Origin: Neptunicoccus sediminis
GTDB taxonomy: Bacteria; Pseudomonadota; Alphaproteobacteria; Rhodobacterales; Rhodobacteraceae
Assembly (NCBI RefSeq): GCF_001719615.1
Contig: NZ_MDVX01000013.1
Location: forward strand, 101,278 to 165,277
Direction: 5' to 3'
Length of the DNA stretch: 64,000 nucleotides
In this document: positions 1 to 8,035 of the stretch, piece after piece
How positions within the stretch are numbered: the first letter of the stretch is position 1
Layout: every line of letters begins with the position of its first letter
Made by a program: the position numbers and the translations under genes
Notes under the pieces: generated by a model
The model's input: the letters and a program-made list of their open reading frames with translations, nothing else
What the model was told of the DNA's origin: nothing
Databases searched by the model: none

Positions 1-1
1 A

Positions 2-790
2 ACCGAAGTGGCCAAGCAACTTGCCGATACGCTGGGTGTAGAATTGCTGCGCTTTGACATGTCGGAATACATGGAGAAACACGCGATCTCCCGTCTGATC
101 GGTGCGCCTCCGGGTTATGTCGGTTTTGATCAGGGCGGTCTGCTGACGGACGGTGTGGACAAGACCCCGCATTGTGTCCTGCTGCTGGACGAGGTGGAGA
201 AAGCCCACCCCGATGTGTTCAACATTCTGTTGCAGGTGATGGATCACGGCAAGCTGACAGACCATAACGGTCGGACAACCGACTTCCGCAATGTGGTGTT
301 GATCATGACGTCCAACGCCGGTGCGGCTGATGCGGCGCGTGCGCCCATCGGCTTTGGTCGGGACCGCCGCGAAGGGGAAGACACTGCCGCGATTGAAAAG
401 CTGTTCACGCCGGAATTCCGCAACCGTCTGGATGCGATCATTTCCTTCGCACCGCTCGGCAAAAAGACCATCTCCAAAGTTGTGGACAAATTTATCCTGC
501 AACTGGAAGCTCAGCTTATGGACCGCAACGTGGTGTTCGAACTGACACCGGCGGCCTCTGCATGGCTTGGTGAGAAAGGCTATGACGATAAAATGGGGGC
601 GCGGCCTCTGGCCCGTGTCATTCAGGAACACGTCAAAAAGCCGCTGGCCGAGGAACTGTTGTTTGGCAAACTGACCAAGGGTGGACTGGTGAAGGTCTCG
701 GTCAAGGATGGCAAGCTGGAACTGAAGATGGAGCCACCGGAAAAGCGGCGCATCCCCAAATCCAAACCGCCTTTGCTAACGGCAGATTGA
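2..790 (+). CDS. clpA: ATP-dependent Clp protease ATPase subunit ClpA, C-terminal part
   Basis: The gene enters from the left edge, so only about the last 262 codons (second AAA+ module) are visible. Seen: the pore loop GYVG, Walker B LLLDEVEKAH, the TSNAG sensor, the arginine finger in PEFRNRLD and the small-domain GARPL. An IGF tripeptide in PIGFGRD matches the ClpP-docking loop of ClpA/ClpX and argues against ClpB, which lacks it. Known role: hexameric unfoldase that feeds substrates, including ClpS-delivered N-degron proteins, into ClpP in the cytoplasm. A strong terminator follows 80 bases after the stop, so transcription ends here. Confidence 0.95.
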   Translation, partial: TEVAKQLADTLGVELLRFDMSEYMEKHAISRLIGAPPGYVGFDQGGLLTDGVDKTPHCVLLLDEVEKAHPDVFNILLQVMDHGKLTDHNGRTTDFRNVVLIMTSNAGAADAARAPIGFGRDRREGEDTAAIEKLFTPEFRNRLDAIISFAPLGKKTISKVVDKFILQLEAQLMDRNVVFELTPAASAWLGEKGYDDKMGARPLARVIQEHVKKPLAEELLFGKLTKGGLVKVSVKDGKLELKMEPPEKRRIPKSKPPLLTAD

Positions 791-870
791 TCGCGCGGGA
801 AAATTCCGTGAAAACACTGTGAAATCCGCCGTGTTTCCAGCTTTTTAGCAAAAGTTGCTTGTACACTAAC

Positions 871-908
871 TACCCTTACGTCAACATGACGTGAGGGTAT
901 TTTTTTTT
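871..908 (+). terminator. Rho-independent terminator of clpA
   Basis: A 13-base stem (871-883 with 887-899, one G-T pair) closes on the loop ACA and is followed directly by nine T residues (900-908). It lies 80 bases after the clpA stop and just before the cyclase start, so it separates the two transcription units. Confidence 0.92.
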
Positions 909-928
909 CATGTATTAATGGTGACAAA

Positions 929-2164
929 GTGGGCGATGCACTGAAATCGTTCCTGCTTGGCTGGATCTCTTTTGGCACGGAGAAATTCGAAGGACCGGCA
1001 AAGCGGCGGATTATTATGACCAACATTCTTGTAATGTTGATCACAGCGCTTGCCATACCTCATGCCCTGCTCTTTGCGCTCTATGACGCAGAGGCTTTGT
1101 GGATACCGATCTGCCTGACCCTGTTCTGCGCCATCGCCTTTCAACTGACACCCTTGCTGCACGCCTCCAACCCTTATGCGGGGGGGCTTTACAATCTGTC
1201 GCTCTGGCTGGCCTTCGCCACTACGATTGCATGGATGTTCTCTGCCCGCTCCGGTGTGCATTTTTACCTGCTGGCGGGCGCGACCACAGCGATCGCCATT
1301 TTCGGAATCCGGCAGAACCCGCTGTCGATCCTCTCGATCCTGCTGGGGCTGGCCTGTTTCATCATTGCAGACCGCAACTTTGTCCAGCCCGCCCCCTTTA
1401 TTGTCGTCTCTGACGGGTTTCTCGATGTATTCTACTACCTTTCCATTCCCACGGCGATGCTGTTCATCTTTTGTATGGTCTTTTACGGCTTCAAACAGGC
1501 CAGTCTGGCCGAGGAAGCCTTGCAGAAGGAATATGAATACTCCGAGGCCCTGCTCGCCAATATGCTGCCCGGCCCGATTGCCGCGCAGCTAAAGCGCAAT
1601 CCCGGCCGCACCATCGCGGACAGCCACGAAGAGGCGACGATCCTTTTTGCCGATATTGTCGGCTTCACCCCCCGCGCCTGCCACCAGAGCCCCGACCTGC
1701 TGGTAAAGTTCCTCAACCAGTTGTTCACCCGCTTTGACGAGTTGGCCAACCGCCACGGACTGGAAAAGATCAAAACCCTTGGCGATGCCTTTATGGTCGC
1801 AGGCGGCATGCCCGAACCCCAGCCCGACCACGCCGAACGGGTGGCCCGTATGGCGCTCGACATGATCGAAGAAACCCACAAGTTTTCCGTCGAGATGGGA
1901 GAGCAGATCGAACTGCGGATCGGCATTCACACAGGGCCGGTGGTGGCCGGTGTAATCGGCACGAAAAAGCCGTTTTACGATGTCTGGGGCGACACGGTGA
2001 ACACCGCTGCGCGGCTGGAAACCTTCGGAACCAATGGCAAAATCCAGGTGACAGCAGAGACCAAGGCGATTCTGGAATCGCAATTCAATTTTGCCGAACG
2101 GGGCAAGGTCAGCATCAAGGGCAAGGGCGATCTGGATCTGTGGTATCTGGAGGGCCTGCGCTAG
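929..2164 (+). CDS. Membrane class III adenylate cyclase
   Basis: A 411-residue protein predicted to make cAMP from ATP. Residues about 25-190 form a hydrophobic multi-pass domain (about six helices). A short linker (EEALQKEYEYSEALLANMLP) leads into a class III cyclase domain from about 230. Catalytic residues are complete: metal aspartates in FADIVGF (D242) and GDAF (D286), adenine-selecting lysine in KTLGD (K282) and aspartate in YDVWGD (D351), then N358 and R362 in NTAAR. This set favours ATP over GTP. The start chosen is GTG; an ATG at 1016 (MTNILVML) is an alternative, and neither has a strong ribosome site. The membrane sensor part suggests a signal-responsive enzyme; its input is unknown. 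Confidence 0.88.
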   Translation: MGDALKSFLLGWISFGTEKFEGPAKRRIIMTNILVMLITALAIPHALLFALYDAEALWIPICLTLFCAIAFQLTPLLHASNPYAGGLYNLSLWLAFATTIAWMFSARSGVHFYLLAGATTAIAIFGIRQNPLSILSILLGLACFIIADRNFVQPAPFIVVSDGFLDVFYYLSIPTAMLFIFCMVFYGFKQASLAEEALQKEYEYSEALLANMLPGPIAAQLKRNPGRTIADSHEEATILFADIVGFTPRACHQSPDLLVKFLNQLFTRFDELANRHGLEKIKTLGDAFMVAGGMPEPQPDHAERVARMALDMIEETHKFSVEMGEQIELRIGIHTGPVVAGVIGTKKPFYDVWGDTVNTAARLETFGTNGKIQVTAETKAILESQFNFAERGKVSIKGKGDLDLWYLEGLR

Positions 2165-2179
2165 TCCTCCTCCGACGTG

Positions 2180-3040
2180 CTATTCGGCGGCCATCTGCAT
2201 CGGCCAGCTGGTCATCTCGCAAATCTGCGCCGCGACTTTACTCAGGCTTTTGCGCACATCATCAAACTGGTCGCTTTTCGTGACAGTCTTTTCGTTCAGG
2301 TACAACGAACGGTCGATCTCGATCTGTAGACAATGCTGCCCCGAACTCGGCCGCCCGTAAGCCTGCGCGATATAGGCCCCCGCAAAAGGCGTGTTCCGCG
2401 CCACCCGAAAGCCTTCCTGTTTCAAAAAGCTTTCGATCTCTTCCACAAAGAGATTGTCACAGGAGGAGCCGAACCGATCTCCGAGCACAATATCCGGCGA
2501 GCGTCCGAACACCCCCGAGACATTGGCCACGGCCTCATGGGGCATCGAATGGCAATCCACCAGCAGAACCTGTCCAAAGGCCGCACGGGCGGTGCGCAGC
2601 AGATCTGCAAGCTGGGCATGATAAGGGGTGTAGTACCGCTCCAGCCGCGTCTGAGCCTGCGCCATAGTGATCTTGCCGCTGATCAGGGCACGCCCTTCTG
2701 ACACCACACGGGGAATCACCCCCAGCCCCGAGGCAACACGGGGATTACCCTTAGAGGCGCGGACGCCCTCAATCGCCGCAGCGTCCAGTTCTTCGATACC
2801 TCGATTTAGATCCACATAGGCCCGCGGCGCAGAGGCACAGAGCAGGGGCGCCCCGAAATCCGTCGCCGCCCTGAAAAGATCATCCACGAAAGCATCTTCC
2901 GAACTGCGAATCGCGACCGGATCCAGAACTGATTCTTCCAAAAACGCCGCCGGATAGTCCCGCCCGCTGTGCGGAGAGGAAAAAACCGTCCCGCAGGTAA
3001 TGGTTTCGGGCAGATGCAGGTGGTATTCTACAGGGGTCAT
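2180..3040 (-). CDS. N-formylglutamate amidohydrolase family protein
   Basis: A 286-residue member of the N-formylglutamate deformylase (HutG-like) family, which hydrolyses N-formyl amino acids using zinc. Seen: SSPHSGRDYP near the N-terminus, the AYVDLNRG segment, VDCHSMPHE and a C-terminal CLQIEIDRSLY block, all typical of the family and holding its His/Glu ligands. The start is set at 3040 because AGAGAG lies 9 bases upstream; the frame extends 7 codons further without support. It converges on the cyclase, with 15 bases between the stops. No other histidine-degradation gene is nearby, so the substrate may not be N-formylglutamate. Confidence 0.85.
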   Translation of the reverse strand: MTPVEYHLHLPETITCGTVFSSPHSGRDYPAAFLEESVLDPVAIRSSEDAFVDDLFRAATDFGAPLLCASAPRAYVDLNRGIEELDAAAIEGVRASKGNPRVASGLGVIPRVVSEGRALISGKITMAQAQTRLERYYTPYHAQLADLLRTARAAFGQVLLVDCHSMPHEAVANVSGVFGRSPDIVLGDRFGSSCDNLFVEEIESFLKQEGFRVARNTPFAGAYIAQAYGRPSSGQHCLQIEIDRSLYLNEKTVTKSDQFDDVRKSLSKVAAQICEMTSWPMQMAAE

Positions 3041-3169
3041 GGCGGTCTCTCTTGTTAACAACTGATACCATTACGCGAATTGAGATGCAAAACCTCTTGA
3101 ACCCGTCCGCGAACCCGCCTATAGACCGCGAACACGAATTTCTGTCAGCTTCGACAGATGCTTGGATTC

Positions 3170-3244
3170 GGGCGTATAGCTCAGCGGGAGAGCACTTCGT
3201 TGACATCGAAGGGGTCACTGGTTCAATCCCAGTTACGCCCACCA
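3170..3244 (+). tRNA. tRNA-Val (anticodon GAC)
   Basis: A full cloverleaf can be read: acceptor GGGCGTA/TACGCCC, D arm GCTCAGCGGGAGAGC, anticodon stem CTTCG/CGAAG around loop TTGACAT with anticodon GAC at 3202-3204, T arm ACTGGTTCAATCCCAGT, discriminator A and an encoded CCA (3242-3244). It reads GTC and GTT valine codons. Confidence 0.97.
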
Positions 3245-3316
3245 TTCCCCCCTCGGGGTCTGGTATAACCGAAACAAAATGGCGCCTCCCCGCGCGCCGC
3301 GAAAAAGGAGAAGGCC

Positions 3317-3442
3317 ATGAAGGTCAAAAACTCGCTCCGCTCGCTCAAAGCGCGCCACCGGGATTGCCGTGTGGTTCGTCGTAAGGGCCGCGTATATGTG
3401 ATCAACAAAACCCAGCGTCGCTTTAAAGCACGTCAGGGTTAA
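3317..3442 (+). CDS. rpmJ: 50S ribosomal protein L36, zinc-independent type
   Basis: A 41-residue basic protein starting [11 protein letters not shown] and ending RRFKARQG. It matches the longer L36 form found in alphaproteobacteria, which lacks the CxxC...CxxxxH zinc ribbon; the single Cys ([10 protein letters not shown]) cannot bind zinc alone. L36 sits in the large subunit near the peptidyl-transferase region. AAGGAG 8-13 bases upstream sets the start. It is monocistronic, following tRNA-Val and ending in its own terminator, not inside a ribosomal operon. Confidence 0.96.
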   Translation: MKVKNSLRSLKARHRDCRVVRRKGRVYVINKTQRRFKARQG

Positions 3443-3462
3443 GTTTCTGACACACGTCATTC

Positions 3463-3492
3463 AAAAGGCCGCAGCACTCGCTGCGGCCTTTT
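3463..3492 (+). terminator. Rho-independent terminator of rpmJ
   Basis: A perfect 13-base stem (AAAAGGCCGCAGC with its complement) around the loop ACTC, with A- and T-rich outer ends. It could work in both directions, also closing the minus-strand thioesterase gene that ends at 3535. Confidence 0.88.
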
Positions 3493-3534
3493 GCTTTTGT
3501 GAAGATGGTCAGGCGTATCGCAGCCCCCTAGGGC

Positions 3535-4362
3535 CTACTGGCGATACCATACAAGCTGCGTACCGGTCGCCAGCACCTTACCGTCCGTAGACCAGAGCTG
3601 CATCTGCTGGTCGTGGAAATTCCCCTGAAACCGCATCGCATCCGCGACCCCCAGAACCGGCGCTGCGCCTTGCGCTTTTATATCCGCCTGATTCGCCAGA
3701 AAATGCGTGGTGATGGACACCGATCCCATCGGCTGCATGGTGCCGCGCACGTGCAAAAGACGCAGGAAGAAACTGTCCGCAAGGGCCGCCAGCGACAGAT
3801 AGTCAAGCGGGCGTGGCGGGTTGTCTCCGACCCAAACCTCGGTGCGGGTCTGGCCAAATTCCTCTTTCGGCTTGCCCGTCCAGTCCGGCAGGCCCTTCAC
3901 AAAACCAAAGCGGTAGCGCTCCAGCCACTTCAAAGGCCCGCGCCCGTCGCTCATCCCGACAGACTCGGCTGTGGGAACATCCGGCATGGTCACAGGTTGA
4001 TAGGCAAAGGTCTCTGCGCGCTGGCCGCAGACAACAGTTGCGGTGGCACAGATCCGCCCCTCCTGCAGCAGCTCAAGGCTCCAGTGCTGGGTGTATTTTC
4101 CGGTACGACAAAGCTTTGAAACGATCTCAAAACCGCCTGTCCCCATCGCGGACAGCAGGTTGATGGTCATAGACACAGGATCACCCTGACAGCGGGTATC
4201 GCTTAGCACGGCGTTCAAGACCGTCGCCGTAGTTGCGCCGCCGAAAGAGCCGACCATATTGGCATAATCCGGCGCAGGCGCACCATTCCAGACGCCAGTG
4301 TCTGTGGCAGTCAAAGCGGTGGCGCGGTCAAAAGGGTGGGTATCCGGCATGGCAGTGTCCAT
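3535..4362 (-). CDS. Acyl-CoA thioesterase, double hot-dog (TesB-like) family
   Basis: A 275-residue protein built like the two-hot-dog TesB/4HBT_3 thioesterases, which hydrolyse acyl-CoA to free acid and CoA. Seen: N-terminal NMVGSFGGATTATVLNAVL, a middle RTGKYTQHWSLELLQ strand-helix pattern and a C-terminal FHDQQMQLWSTDGKVLATGTQLVWYRQ strand, which is characteristic. It is last in the minus-strand run with two acyl-CoA ligases and an ABC transporter, so it may recycle CoA when the pathway's CoA ester builds up (inference). The start is uncertain; Met at 4350 is an alternative. Confidence 0.8.
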   Translation of the reverse strand: MDTAMPDTHPFDRATALTATDTGVWNGAPAPDYANMVGSFGGATTATVLNAVLSDTRCQGDPVSMTINLLSAMGTGGFEIVSKLCRTGKYTQHWSLELLQEGRICATATVVCGQRAETFAYQPVTMPDVPTAESVGMSDGRGPLKWLERYRFGFVKGLPDWTGKPKEEFGQTRTEVWVGDNPPRPLDYLSLAALADSFFLRLLHVRGTMQPMGSVSITTHFLANQADIKAQGAAPVLGVADAMRFQGNFHDQQMQLWSTDGKVLATGTQLVWYRQ

Positions 4363-4471
4363 CTGTTGGGCAAGCGGAACCCCCCGCCTGCAACGTTTCT
4401 CCCTTCGCTATAACAACGGTCGGGACATCGGACAATTCGGACACCACGTCACCCTGAAGGGCGGTCAGGCG

Positions 4472-5698
4472 TCAGTCATAGCTGCGCTGGTCGTCGATCA
4501 CCTTGCCATCGTTTGGCAGGCTGCCGGGCGCTTGTAACGCCACTCGCCCCCGCAGTTTGAGCACATCGCGCACCGAAGCCTCTATCTGTGCCGCATCCGC
4601 GCCGCTCTCCGCCTCGCAGAGCACCGTCATACTGTCGGACTCCCCGTCACGGCCCACAACCACACGAACCTTGGAGACTTCGTCATGCCGTGCAACCAGA
4701 TCGGCCACCTGTTCGGGGCGCACAAACATCCCCTTGATCTTGGCCGTCTGGTCGGCACGGCCCATCCAGCCCTTGATGCGCCTATTGGTGCGCCCGCAGG
4801 GGGATTGCCCCGCCAGCACCGCGCTCATGTCGCCGGTGGCAAACCGGATCAGCGGGTAATCGGGGTTGAGCGTGGTCACAACCACCTCGCCCACCTCCCC
4901 TTCCGCCACAGGGTTGCCAGTGCCCGGCGTGACGATCTCTACGATCACGCCTTCGTCCACAATCATCCCTTCCATCGCCGGCGTCTCATAGGCGATAGAC
5001 CCCAGATCCGCCGTGCCGTAGCCCTGCAAACAGGCGATGCCACGATCCGCATATTCGGCCCGCAGGCTCGGGAACAGGGCACCGCCACCGACCACGGCCT
5101 TTTTCAAACGGCTCAGGTCCACGCCCGTCTCAGCCGCTTTGTCGAGGATCACCTTCAAATAATCAGGTGTGCCGGTATAAGCCGTCACCCCCAGCGCCGC
5201 CGCAGCTTGTACCTGCAATTCGGTCTGGCCGGTGCCTGCGGGCAAAACAGTTGCGCCCACCGCCGCAGCCCCGTTTTCAAACATCATCCCCGCAGGGGTC
5301 AGATGGTAAGAAAAGCAGTTCTGCACCACATCCCCTTTGCCCACACCCGCCGCAAACAATCCGCGCCCCATGCGCCACCAGTCACGCCCGCGCATACCCG
5401 GTTCATAGATCGGACCGGGGGATTGAAATACATGGTCAAACCCCGCAACGCCGTGCGCGGCATAGCCACCAAACGGCGGCCGCGATTTCTGCGCTGCCAC
5501 CAGATCGGATTTGCGCAGAACTGGCAGTTTGGCCAGTGCAGCCATATCCACCACCTGCGCCGCATCCACATCCGCCAGCGCCGCGCCGTAGCCTTTGGCA
5601 TTGGCCTGCGCCTGTGCGATCTGGCTCGGAAGGGCCTTGGCCAGATCCGATGCCCGCTGGTCTGCGCTGCGTGTTTCCAACTCGTCATAAAATGCCAT
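4472..5698 (-). CDS. Phenylacetate-CoA ligase family AMP-forming enzyme
   Basis: A 408-residue PaaK-like adenylate-forming ligase, which joins an aromatic or other carboxylic acid to CoA using ATP. Seen: FYDELETRSADQR at the N-terminus, the GTPDYL segment, AVVGGGALFPSL, the adenylate motif YGTADLGSIAYE, VVVTTLNPDYPLIRFATGD, and the C-terminal hinge GRADQTAKIKGMFVRPEQV. The start at 5698 has GAAGAGGG upstream; the frame's extra 21 codons run through the intergenic repeat. Known PaaK enzymes favour phenylacetate, but there are no paa ring-cleavage genes here, so the substrate is open. Its place next to livF suggests it activates what the transporter brings in. Confidence 0.84.
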   Translation of the reverse strand: MAFYDELETRSADQRASDLAKALPSQIAQAQANAKGYGAALADVDAAQVVDMAALAKLPVLRKSDLVAAQKSRPPFGGYAAHGVAGFDHVFQSPGPIYEPGMRGRDWWRMGRGLFAAGVGKGDVVQNCFSYHLTPAGMMFENGAAAVGATVLPAGTGQTELQVQAAAALGVTAYTGTPDYLKVILDKAAETGVDLSRLKKAVVGGGALFPSLRAEYADRGIACLQGYGTADLGSIAYETPAMEGMIVDEGVIVEIVTPGTGNPVAEGEVGEVVVTTLNPDYPLIRFATGDMSAVLAGQSPCGRTNRRIKGWMGRADQTAKIKGMFVRPEQVADLVARHDEVSKVRVVVGRDGESDSMTVLCEAESGADAAQIEASVRDVLKLRGRVALQAPGSLPNDGKVIDDQRSYD

Positions 5699-5736
5699 CA
5701 GGCTGCCCTCTTCCACCCCGCGACCCGAAAGGTGCG

Positions 5737-5765
5737 GCTTCAATGTTCCTAAAATACTCAATCCC
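5737..5765. repeat. Recurrent intergenic element, copy 1
   Basis: Reads GCTTCAATGTTCC, then TAAAATACTC, then AATCCCC. The same words recur at 18761, 46490 and 57155, and a related variant at 9155. It lies in the gap between livF and the PaaK-like gene. Confidence 0.75.
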
Positions 5766-5788
5766 CCGTCACGCCGCAGCGCGTCCGA

Positions 5789-6610
5789 TCAGCTGAGCCA
5801 GCGTTTGCGGCGGCGGTAGCTGCGTACATCGCGAAAGGATTTGCGTCCGTCATCCGACATACCGAGATAGAATTCCTTCACGTCCGGATTTTCCCGCAAC
5901 TCGGCAGCAGGACCGTCCATCACCACGCGACCGCTTTCCAGAATATACCCGTAATGGGCAAATCGCAGCGCGACGTTGGTATTCTGCTCTGCCAGCAGGA
6001 AGGACACGCCCTCTTGCTCGTTAAGGCTCTTCACAATACCGAAAATCTCTTCCACCAGTTGCGGCGCCAGCCCCATTGACGGCTCGTCCAGCAACACAGT
6101 TTCAGGCTTTGACATCAGGGCGCGGCCAATGGCCACCATTTGTTGCTCCCCGCCCGAAGTGTACCCCGCCTGCGACTTGCGCCGCTCTTTCAGACGCGGG
6201 AAATAGGTGTAGACCAGATCCAGATCCTGCGCGAGCTGTGCGCGCGAAATATTACGGGTATAGCTGCCGGTCAGAAGGTTTTCCTCAACGGTCAGATGCT
6301 CGAAACAATGCCGCCCTTCCATCACCTGAATAACACCACGCCGCACCAGTTCGGCAGGGGACAGATCAGCGACAGGGTCATCACGGTAGAGAATCGACCC
6401 TTTGGTCACTTCACCCCGCTCCGAATGCAGAAGGTTGGAAATCGCCTTGAGCGTCGTGGTCTTGCCCGCGCCATTCCCGCCAAGCAGCGCTGTGATCCCG
6501 CCTTTTGGTACGGACAGGCTCACCCCTTTCAGGACAAGGATGACGTGATTGTAGATCACTTCGATGTTGTTGACCTCTAACAGGGTCTCGGTTTTGCCAG
6601 CGTCCAGCAT
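5789..6610 (-). CDS. livF: ABC transporter ATPase, branched-chain amino acid type (LivF-like)
   Basis: A 273-residue ATPase of an importer of the Liv class. Seen: Walker A GGNGAGKTTT (about residue 44), Q-loop region VIQVMEGRHCFEHLTVEENL, signature SGGEQQM, Walker B TVLLDEPSMGL and H-loop equivalent LLAEQN. The VMEGR.CFEHLTVEENL segment is LivF-like, and the C-terminus has an extra basic tail (RSYRRRKRW). It works at the inner face of the membrane with LivG and the permeases encoded upstream. GGAAG lies upstream of the start. Confidence 0.9.
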   Translation of the reverse strand: MLDAGKTETLLEVNNIEVIYNHVILVLKGVSLSVPKGGITALLGGNGAGKTTTLKAISNLLHSERGEVTKGSILYRDDPVADLSPAELVRRGVIQVMEGRHCFEHLTVEENLLTGSYTRNISRAQLAQDLDLVYTYFPRLKERRKSQAGYTSGGEQQMVAIGRALMSKPETVLLDEPSMGLAPQLVEEIFGIVKSLNEQEGVSFLLAEQNTNVALRFAHYGYILESGRVVMDGPAAELRENPDVKEFYLGMSDDGRKSFRDVRSYRRRKRWLS

Positions 6611-6640
6611 CGTTCACTTCCAAGCTTTTGCATTTGGGTC

Positions 6641-6666
6641 CACCGGGCGGGACACTCCGCCCGGTG
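6641..6666 (-). promoter_or_regulatory. Intercistronic stem-loop between livK and livF
   Basis: A perfect 10-base GC-rich stem (CACCGGGCGG and its complement) around a 6-base loop, with no T-tract on the minus strand. Such hairpins after binding-protein genes are known to protect the upstream mRNA and raise the level of the periplasmic protein over its ATPase. That role is inferred here from position. Confidence 0.75.
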
Positions 6667-6684
6667 ATTGTTCTTCGTCCGGCC

Positions 6685-7971
6685 TTAGTTGCAGCGGGAC
6701 TCGATGTTGTTTTCCTTGGCGTAGGCTTCGGAATCTTCCTTGATCAGCGCATCAATCACTTCGCCGTCTGTCGGTTTGAAGTCCGAAATCAGCGACCATG
6801 TTTTTGCTGTGGCATCCCACTGGGCAACACCCACAAGACCGTCACCGCCGTGGTTTTCACAGGTCACTTTGAACTCGGGGCCAAAACCGCCCAGACCAAG
6901 GCTTTCCATCCGCGCTTCGGTGATTTCCAGACCTTCCATCGCATCGCGCAGATCGCCCGCTGTGATGTCGGATTTGCCAGTGGCCGCCTGTGCATCCTTG
7001 ATCGCCTCTACAGCCAGCATCGCGGCATAAAGACCACGGTTATAGAGAACCGAACCAACTGTATCGCCAGACCCCGCAGCCTTGCCTGCATCAACAACAT
7101 ATTTCTGAATGTCGTCATAAACAGGGAAGTCGCTGCCAACACCGTGGAAGGTTACAGCTTTGTAGCCATCCGCAGCCGCACCGGCAGGCAGAACGTCATG
7201 ATCCGCACCGGACCACCAGATGCCAATGAAGTTTTCCATCGGAAAGCGCACGTTGGCTGCTTCCTGAACCGCAACCTGATTCATCACGCCCCAGCCCCAC
7301 ATCAGAACATAGTCGGGCTTTTCGCGGCGAATTTGCAGCCACTGGGATTTCTGTTCCTGACCGGGGTGGTCAACAGGCAGAAGAGTCAGTTTGAAGCCGT
7401 GCTTCTTGCCCAGTTCTTCCAACGTGCGAATCGGCTCCTTGCCGAAGGCAGAGTTGTGATAGACCAGCGCAATGGTTTTGCCGTTGATGTCATTGTTGTT
7501 GGTTTCCAGCAGATAGTTGATCATGCCGGAAGCGCCATCCCAGTAGTTCGCAGGATAGTTGAACACATGGCTGAACACATCGCCGTTCTTGGCCGATGTA
7601 CGACCGTACCCTAGCGTGTGAACCGGAATGTCATCCGCAGTCGCTTTCGGGATCAGCTGGTAGGTGATACCTGTAGACAGCGGTTCATACACCAGCGCAC
7701 CTTCGCCTTTTGTGGCCTCATAGCACTCGACACCTTTTTCGGTGTTATAGCCGGTTTCACATTCCGGCATGGTGATCTTCTCGCCACCGACACCGCCGTC
7801 ACGCTCGTTGATCAGCGTCAGATAATCCGCATATCCGTCTGCAAACGGAATGCCACCGGCAGCGTAAGGCCCGGTGCGGTAGCTCAGCGACGGGACCACC
7901 AGATCCGCCATCACCGGCGCCGCAGTAATGACAGCCGCCACGGCTGCTGCTGCAAGTTTCGTAAACTTCAT
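6685..7971 (-). CDS. Periplasmic substrate-binding protein of Liv-type ABC transporter
   Basis: A 428-residue type I periplasmic binding protein. Residues 1-22 are a clear signal peptide (KFTKLAAAAVAAVITAAPVMA, cleaved before D). The mature part begins SLSYRTGPYAAGGIPFADGYADYL, the usual entry fold. Later segments such as IALVYHNSAFGKEP and GADHDVLPAGAAADGYKAV fit the Peripla_BP_6/LivJ class. Two Cys pairs may form disulphides, including PECETGYNTEKGVEC. Flanking acyl-CoA ligases suggest a carboxylic acid or aromatic acid ligand, not an amino acid (inference). Confidence 0.9.
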   Translation of the reverse strand: MKFTKLAAAAVAAVITAAPVMADLVVPSLSYRTGPYAAGGIPFADGYADYLTLINERDGGVGGEKITMPECETGYNTEKGVECYEATKGEGALVYEPLSTGITYQLIPKATADDIPVHTLGYGRTSAKNGDVFSHVFNYPANYWDGASGMINYLLETNNNDINGKTIALVYHNSAFGKEPIRTLEELGKKHGFKLTLLPVDHPGQEQKSQWLQIRREKPDYVLMWGWGVMNQVAVQEAANVRFPMENFIGIWWSGADHDVLPAGAAADGYKAVTFHGVGSDFPVYDDIQKYVVDAGKAAGSGDTVGSVLYNRGLYAAMLAVEAIKDAQAATGKSDITAGDLRDAMEGLEITEARMESLGLGGFGPEFKVTCENHGGDGLVGVAQWDATAKTWSLISDFKPTDGEVIDALIKEDSEAYAKENNIESRCN

Positions 7972-8035
7972 GTGTTCTATCCTCCCAAGGTTTTGACACA
8001 GTGAACACCCCCTGAAGGGCGCATTAAAATTGGCC

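Noticed and set aside
3170..3244. tRNA-Val as attachment site for the integrase island
   Set aside because: It lies 54 kb from the integrase with core genes on both sides and no integrase remnant.
4685..5752. 355-codon plus-strand open frame
   Set aside because: Antisense to the PaaK-like ligase; composition (His/Arg-rich) is typical of a GC-rich shadow frame.
6628..7614. 328-codon plus-strand open frame
   Set aside because: Antisense to the substrate-binding protein, whose signal peptide and fold are clear.
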